Source of the DNA: Paguma larvata
Taxonomy: Eukaryota > Chordata > Mammalia > Carnivora > Viverridae
Direction of reading: 5' to 3'
Length of the DNA stretch: 64,000 bases
Assembly (NCBI GenBank): GCA_030068075.1
Contig: CM057826.1
Location: 45,724,558 to 45,788,557, forward strand
Shown here: positions 58,601 to 64,000 of the stretch, one piece after another
How the letters are laid out: each line of letters opens with the position of its first letter
How positions within the stretch are numbered: the first letter of the stretch is position 1
Notes under the pieces: model-generated
Told to the model about the DNA's origin: nothing
Seen by the model: only the letters and a program-made list of their open reading frames with translations
Databases searched by the model: none
Program-made: the position numbers and the translations under genes

Positions 58601-58735
58601 ATACAATTTTTCACAGTAGTTTCTTACAATCCTTTGTATATTTGTGGTTACACTGTTTTTAAATATTTGTTGACCTTTACTTGTTATGTCATCCATTCTT
58701 CCTAGCATTTTGGGGGGCATTTACCATGAAATAGA
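55690..58735 (-). mobile_element. L1, antisense, 3 kb, truncated inside ORF2
   Basis: Begins (left) with the antisense 3' end 'tatagttgacatacaatgtt', passes 'gagtaatattccattgtgta' and 'tttgatttggatttctctat', and continues through antisense ORF2 text such as 'ccatttattgaagagactgt', 'tagtgtctgattttggtatc' to 'tagcattttggggggcattt'. No SINE inside. The 3' to 5' order is unbroken, so this is one old copy that ends within ORF2. Confidence 0.92.
56500..58720 (-). pseudogene. L1 ORF2 remnant (endonuclease/RT polyprotein), broken
   Basis: The minus strand carries the part of ORF2 from just before the reverse-transcriptase domain to near its C-terminus. The clearest open piece is 58517-58720 (67 codons), reading 'RNYCEKLYAKKLDTLEEMD' and 'FLETYNLP', the well-known L1 ORF2 segment upstream of the RT core. 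Below it the frame is broken many times by stops and indels. The N-terminal endonuclease is missing because the copy is 5' truncated. ORF2 normally nicks DNA and reverse-transcribes L1 RNA; this copy cannot. The plus-strand ORFs at 56353-58015 are only its mirror. Confidence 0.85.
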
Positions 58736-58865
58736 GGATATGCCAAGTATTTTACTACATCATCTTCTTCTGTTGTGATGTCTGCTAATCTTACAAAGTT
58801 CTTTCTCTGTGTTGATTAATAGTGATAATTACTCAGTGCATTCTTCCTTAGAAACAGCTTTTCCT

Positions 58866-59018
58866 TTTTTTAAAGCAGGGAGGGGCAGAGAGAGAAAAGA
58901 ATCTCAAGCAGACTCCATACTGTCAGTGCAGAGCCCAATGTGGGGCTTGATATCAGGAACCAGTGAGTTCATGACCTGAGTCAAAATCAAGAGTTGGATG
59001 CTTACCTGACAGGTGCCC
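58866..59018 (-). mobile_element. SINEC, antisense, partial
   Basis: 'gcagggaggggcagagagag', 'ctccatactgtcagtgcaga', 'gttcatgacctgagtcaaaa', 'gacaggtgccc'. Exact 11 bp target-site duplicates 'aacagcttttc' at 58853-58863 and 59020-59030. The tail is short and part of the head ('tgagccaccc') is deleted. Confidence 0.93.
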
Positions 59019-59074
59019 TAACAGCTTTTCACTTTTAACAGTCTTTTTTGTTTGTTTTGTTTTTTGTTCTAATT

Positions 59075-59252
59075 CAGTGGTTCTAAATTGAAATGTGCAC
59101 CAGAATCACTTAGAAGACTTGTTGTAACAAATCACTGGGCTCCTTCTCAGAGTTTCTGACTTATTATTTCTGCAGTCATGTCTAAATATTTGGATTTGCA
59201 ACAAATTCTCAAGTGATGCTGATGGTTGGGGACCATACTTTGAGAACCACTG
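59075..59252 (-). mobile_element. MER5A (hAT-Charlie, non-autonomous)
   Basis: Ends 'cagtggttctaaa' and 'tttgagaaccactg' form the inverted repeats; internal 'atgtgcaccagaatcactta', 'ctgggctccttctcagagtt', 'gatgctgatggttggggacc' match MER5A. The 8 bp flanks are too diverged to confirm the duplicate. Confidence 0.88.
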
Positions 59253-59599
59253 CTCAACCTCAAAGAAGTGGTTATGATGCAGATCTGCTTGGTATTGTGT
59301 GGAAAAAGTGAAATTGGAATGAAAGTGCTGAGTTCCACCACAGTTCTTTCATTTAGGGAGTAGATTGCTCATTTAACTTTGAGCTTCGGTTTCTTGCATT
59401 ATTAATTTGTGGATACGTATGCATATCTTCTTACGGGCATCTTGTAAGAATGAAAGTCAGGAACAATGTGATATGCTTTTGAGTTGAAAATATCATATAG
59501 AAGAAGGGTGGTGAAAAATGATTGATAGAGCATTTAAATTGCTGACAGACCAGTCAGTTAGAGTCTGCTGCAGATGGAGTTTAAATATGGAATAGTCCC

Positions 59600-60180
59600 C
59601 TTTCCTTCATTTATTCAATAAATATTTATTGATCATTCAATAGATGCTAATGGAGAGAGCTAGGAGTGAAGAAAAGAGACAAAATCCTATGCTTGTATAG
59701 AGTTCACATTCTAGAAGGAAAATACAACAAAGACGACAAGCACACAGCACATTCTGAGGGAAGAAGTGAAATGAAAAGTAAAGTGGAGGGGACTTGGCCA
59801 TAGGTGTATGAAGAGAAGCAGTTTTAATTGACATACATAGACTGATCTCTCGGGGAGCTTAACCAAAATTCAGATACCCATACTCCTCTTCTATCCACGA
59901 TCCGGGCTGGTGCCTGGGCTGGGAGTTGCCCATTGACTTAAAGGTGCTTCCAAAGCAAATGGACTTGGACTTTGGAATCTGATTACAAAACAGTAAGCTA
60001 GAAGGTGGTGAGAAGGTTTAGCAATGTAACTAGAGAGAGTTAGAAAGGAAGTTGGACAGGAACCGAAAGGTCAGACAAAAAGAGAAAGAAGGTAAGACTA
60101 AAATCTCTATGGGAGAGAGGTAGTGAGAAGCTCAGGTAGACAGGCTGTATGGAAAGACTATAGGGGTGGGTAGGAGAGAG
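59600..60180 (-). mobile_element. L2, antisense
   Basis: 'catttattcaataaatattt', 'atagagttcacattctagaa' give the antisense L2 3' end; later parts ('gagaagctcaggtagacagg') are weaker. Right border uncertain. Confidence 0.6.
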
Positions 60181-60186
60181 CCTTGT

Positions 60187-60262
60187 GGGATTCTGGCTCT
60201 TCCTCACCAGCTGGTGGCCTTGGGCATGTTACTTAGCTCCTTGCAACCTTAGTTCCACAAAG
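60187..60262 (+). mobile_element. MIR fragment, sense
   Basis: 'ccagctggtggccttgggca', 'tgttacttagctccttgcaa' is the MIR core; it stops at the (TG)n tract. Confidence 0.6.
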
Positions 60263-60265
60263 AGG

Positions 60266-60266
<1 letters not shown>

Positions 60267-60313
<47 letters not shown>
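60267..60313. repeat. (TG)n microsatellite
   Basis: About 23 pure TG units. Accounts for the poly-Val/Cys and poly-His/Thr ORFs across it. Confidence 0.99.
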
Positions 60314-60315
<2 letters not shown>

Positions 60316-62129
60316 CCATGTACATATAGGAATCTTTATTGTTGGTAGTTTTAGGTTACTGGTTATATTTGCTAAAGTCCATCCCCTCCATCTAGACCGT
60401 ATATGGTGGTGGTGGTAATGCTGATTTGAAGGCACTGAAGCTAAGGTAGAATGAATTCTTAAAGCATTACATAAGGACTAAGAGGACCCAAAAGCCTAAA
60501 AGCTATACAGGGTGGATCTTGACATTCAGCTGTGTGCCTCATAATATTTTGTGAATATAGGCATGCGTCAGGAAAGTTGTCATCTTAGGAAACAGTTTGG
60601 AAACATTCTTTTGCATAGAACTCCTGGGAGTTTTCTGTCACTGGATTTTTTCCCCCTGTGTTTTCTTAGTCATTTTCAAAGACCTAAGGAAACCAGTAGT
60701 TCTGAGTTCATCACTTGGTGCATACAATATCTAACATAGTAGAACTAAGAGTTCTTACACAGTTCCATTTGTACCACATGGTCTGATTTCTGTTCCCAAC
60801 CAAATCCTAGGATGAAAGAAACATTTCTCTGCCTACCTAAAATTAACTTCATTTGGCAGCCCGTCTGGGTTATATTGCCTGTTCAGAGGGCTTACTTTTT
60901 ACAGTAAGCATTATGTGGTATCCTGAAGAGCACTGTTGTGTTTAGTGTTTGTCCAAAGGAGAATCAACTAGGCTTTTTACTTCTGAGATTCACTGTATCT
61001 CCTACACGGTAAAAGTCATAGAATGATAATCTCCGTCTGTTTGTGATTTTGTGGGATTGAAGACCCAAAGAAGTGCCCTTAGTTTTTCCTTTTTTTTTTT
61101 TTCCAGAGATGAGTAAAATATCAATTTGGATTCAGGAATAAACATGTCTTCAGTTCACTTCTTTTGTCCTGACATTTTTCAGGTATCCAGCATTTGCTAC
61201 GGATATTTGGTTCATGCTTCAATTCTGACTATGAGAATATCACTCCATGATTAAGTCTGTTTGATCTACAATCTGGCCCCTTGGATCCCATTTTCTGATC
61301 TTACACCACTGTTCCTTTGCTTGACATGTCTATTCTCCTATGGAGAAAGACCTGAAGACAGTTTTTGTTTGTTTTTTGTTTGTTTGTTTTGTCTCCATGG
61401 CCTCCTAGTACAGAATTGGGCCCATTATTGGTGTTAGGTAATTACTTGATTAGATTGCACTGATTAAAATAAGGAGTTAGAGTTCTTGTTAGCTGGCCTT
61501 ATTTTCTCTCTGGTGAAATTTTCCAAAATGCATTCTATAGAACATTAGTCCTATAAAATGCTCCATTAAGAAAGAGTCTGTGGTCATATAAGCTTAGGAA
61601 ATGCTCTGTGTACTAGTTGGCTCTTGGAGGTTCACAGTATACAAACTCTGAAAAATCCAGCATTTGGCATTCTATTTAGATTAGTTAGCTCCCCACATGA
61701 TTTTGACTCAAGATGCCCTTTCTACTGCTTTGTATTTTTTTTACTGTGAGAACTCTCTGGGAAGCAGTGTTTTGCTACTATTTTATTCTTTAACTCACTT
61801 CAAGCTTTTCAACGTCACTGCTGAAAAAAGTGTTTTCTCCCTTCTCAAAATCTCATCATTGCACTCTGTGGTTTTCTGGGACCAGCTTTTAGTTGTTGGT
61901 GATAATATCTCCGACTAAGCATACATCTCTTCCCAGCTTCATGTTGACATCACATACGGGGCACCCCCACCCTATGTCCAACCCAGTTAATCAACCCATT
62001 GATAAAAATAGAGATAGTCTATCAATACCATGTCACAGCTGGATAAGAACATGATTGAAAAAAGAACCTAGATTTTCCAACTCTGATTCAGGATGGTTCT
62101 TTGTTTTGTTGTTTGTCTTTCCTAGCTTT
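60314..62129. other. non-coding stretch with (TTTG)n near 61370
   Basis: About 1.8 kb. No TE or coding signature recognised apart from short T and TTTG runs. Confidence 0.4.
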
Positions 62130-62205
62130 AGAGATATAATTGACAAATTGTGTATATGTTTAAAATATACAGCATGATGATTTGATGTGCATATACTCAG
62201 GGTTG
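62130..62205 (-). mobile_element. old L1 3' end scrap, antisense
   Basis: 'tagagatataattgacaaat' and 'gtttaaaatatacagcatga' match the antisense L1M 3' tip. Confidence 0.65.
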
Positions 62206-62349
62206 GTTGGTTTGTTTTAGATACCCAGTATCACAGGCGGATAAAGGAAATCTGCATGTTATATGTCTACTTGTACCAAAGGCACTGTGTAGGTTAAAGA
62301 ATATTATGCTATAAAAGACTCTGAGAAGTAAAAATTCTATCCCAGTTTT

Positions 62350-62640
62350 TCAGTTGTGGATGCTGGAGTCGGAAAGGGTGTTTGTCCAAAAACATTCATT
62401 TAATAAGTGGCAGAGTCAGAGTTCCCAGGTACAGAGATAGGGCCAGCTTTTTCCCTTCCCCCACACCCAGGTCTAGCCCTGTGACCTTGAGCAGATCCTG
62501 TCTTTGCGCATAAATTTCCTCACTGATATACTTAGAAGAAGATAATCCTAAGTTGCGTGGAATATCCAGGGATATTGTGGAACTCTAGTGAAACATTGTG
62601 TGTGTGAATGCATTTTATAAATTACAAAGTGCTATTAAAA
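62350..62640 (+). mobile_element. MIR, sense, diverged
   Basis: 'ctagccctgtgaccttgagc', 'agatcctgtctttgcgcata', 'aatttcctcactgatatac', then 'tgcattttataaattac' resembles a MIR; the left border is unclear. Confidence 0.5.
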
Positions 62641-62709
62641 TTATATTAGTCCATTACTCATATAAAATATTAAATCGTGACACTACTATACTTCAATTTC
62701 ATATTCATT

Positions 62710-62960
62710 AATAGGAATGAGAAGCCATTTAGCATAGCAATTAAGAATGCAGACTTTGTCATTAGGCAGGCCTGAGTTAATCCCATCTTTATCTCTTCCC
62801 CACTGGGTGATTTGGGGGCAGTTACTTAACTTCTCTGTATCTCAGTTCTCTCACTTATAAAATGCAGATAATTCCAGCACCTAACTCATAGAATTGTCTA
62901 AAGATTAAATTATGCACGAAAGCACTTAAGACAGTGCAGGTAGAGAGTCAGAGCTTTAAA
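62710..62960 (+). mobile_element. MIR (MIRb-like), sense
   Basis: 'gccatttagcatagcaatta', 'agaatgcagactttgtcatt', 'cctgagttaatcccatcttt', 'gggcagttacttaacttctc', 'tatctcagttctctcactta', 'taaaatgcagataattccag' are MIR from end to end. Confidence 0.85.
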
Positions 62961-63093
62961 AAAAATAGTTGGCTTTATATTTATCTTATTCCTCTATCAA
63001 CTTAACTATTCTTATGAGAGAATTGTCTAAGCTCTTTTCCCATAGATAATGGTTAGGGGACTACTCTTTTTTCTTTAATCCCAAGCTTAATTT

Positions 63094-63245
63094 CTTTTTT
63101 TTTTTTTTCAACTGAGGTGTAATTGACATGTAACATTATATTAGTTTCAGGTGTACAGAATAATGATTTGATATTCATGTACATTGTGAAATGATCACCA
63201 CAATAAATACAGTGAACCCTTGTCACCATACATAGTTGAAACTTA
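63094..63245 (-). mobile_element. old L1 3' end fragment, antisense
   Basis: Poly-T start, 'gaggtgtaattgacatgtaa', 'cattatattagtttcaggtg', 'gtgaaatgatcaccacaata', 'cttgtcaccatacatagttg': antisense L1M 3' end. Confidence 0.85.
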
Positions 63246-64000
63246 TGTACAAAGCTTTTTTATAAGCTCAATTTCTTTACAAAGCCCTTGAGAGCTCCTT
63301 TCTCCCAATCCAGTATTGTTTTCAACTTCTAGACTTTTCTTCCTACCTCATCTCTTGTAAGCGATGTGTACCAAGTCCATATGCATCTCACTTTACCTCT
63401 CATGGCTGACGTGTCCCTTCCTTCTTCTCTTCTCCTCCTCCTCCTCCATGTTCCCTCTTTTTCTCTTGCTTGGAAATGTGTTCCCTGACATCATACCCAT
63501 CTAACAAATAATGGTTAGTTGTTGATTCATGGTGCTTGAAGTTCCTGCTTTGTCTTGGAAGCTGGAAAGATACTGCTCTTGAATTTTGAAAGACACATTT
63601 AAAAGATAATTTTAAAATGGAACCTAATTTATACTTGATTTCTCACACTTTTTCTTTCTTTCTTTCTTTCTTTATTTTCCTCCTTTTCTCAAGAACTTGG
63701 CTCTAATAGTCTCTTGAGTTTTTAACCAAAAAGTTGCTTACCAATTCGAGAACATATAAATAAAATTGAGAGCAATAAGGAAATTAACTTGTTTTTATTT
63801 TATGGACCAGCGAGTAAATACAAGCATAATTTATTAGTTTTGATTTGCCAGAACCACTTCCTTTCCAAATGAGATAAAAAGCTCCACTGAAGAGAACAGT
63901 CTGTGGTTGAATTCATTGTTACTTGAAGAAGAAACCTATCAACTCAGTCATAATCCACTTATTTGTCAGTCATGTTAAAATCTTGGCTAGAGGAATATTT
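63246..64000. other. non-coding stretch with (TTTC)n
   Basis: A (TTTC)n run of about 25 bases at 63650-63674 and short CTC repeats near 63435. Nothing else recognised up to the window end. Confidence 0.45.

Noticed and set aside
1..64000. CRISPR arrays, operons, bacterial or phage genes
   Set aside because: Composition, SINE, L1, MIR and L2 content show mammalian nuclear DNA; no regularly spaced repeats or compact genes are present.

Overview
This window reads as non-coding nuclear DNA (intergenic or a long intron) from a carnivore, most likely a cat-like one (Feliformia/Felidae). It is AT-rich, has no CpG island, and shows no open reading frame that looks like a cellular gene. The lineage call rests on about sixteen tRNA-derived CAN-type SINEs. 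They have a head like 'gcctgggtggctcag', a body with 'caggtcatgatc' and 'gggctctgtgctgacagc', a CT-rich stretch, and an 'aaaataaataaa' tail, which is the felid SINEC form rather than the dog or bear form. L1 pieces of the carnivore 3' type support it. All family names come from memory of consensus sequences; no database was searched.

Layout. 0-10 kb: mostly old unique-looking DNA with three SINEs, a 45-base T tract that may be the tail of a minus-strand retrocopy, a ~240 bp direct duplication of an old L1 piece, and one antisense L1 holding a SINE stump. 10-20 kb: an antisense L1 3' end flanked by unusually long (~60 bp) direct repeats, then a ~650 bp AT-rich simple-sequence region with a 76 bp perfect palindrome, then a long repeat-poor stretch. 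20-26 kb: an (AC)28 microsatellite and a dense cluster of L1 pieces, two head-to-tail SINEs, one SINE with an internal insertion, and a (TA)n tract. 26-33 kb: repeat-poor DNA, two adjacent ancient L2 copies and a 110 bp pyrimidine tract. 33-38 kb: a nest in which an old antisense L1 is split by a hAT DNA transposon carrying a dead transposase gene, itself split by two SINEs that used the same target site. 38-45 kb: the most repeat-poor and GC-richer part, with a perfect GC-rich hairpin overlapping a CTCF-like motif. 45.6-49.5 kb: a nearly complete Tigger2 (pogo/Tc1-mariner) element with both ends and a decayed minus-strand transposase, cut by two SINEs. 50-55 kb: MER20, a single-copy-looking block, a 44 bp tandem duplication, and an L1 that appears to have captured a 36 bp copy of DNA from 1 kb away. 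55-59 kb: a 3 kb antisense L1 truncated inside ORF2. 59-64 kb: MER5A, L2, MIR and small L1 pieces.

Nothing here forms an operon-like or gene system. The interest lies in nested transposon history, duplication and repair scars, an extreme AT palindrome and a few candidate regulatory sites. I found no previously undescribed biological system.
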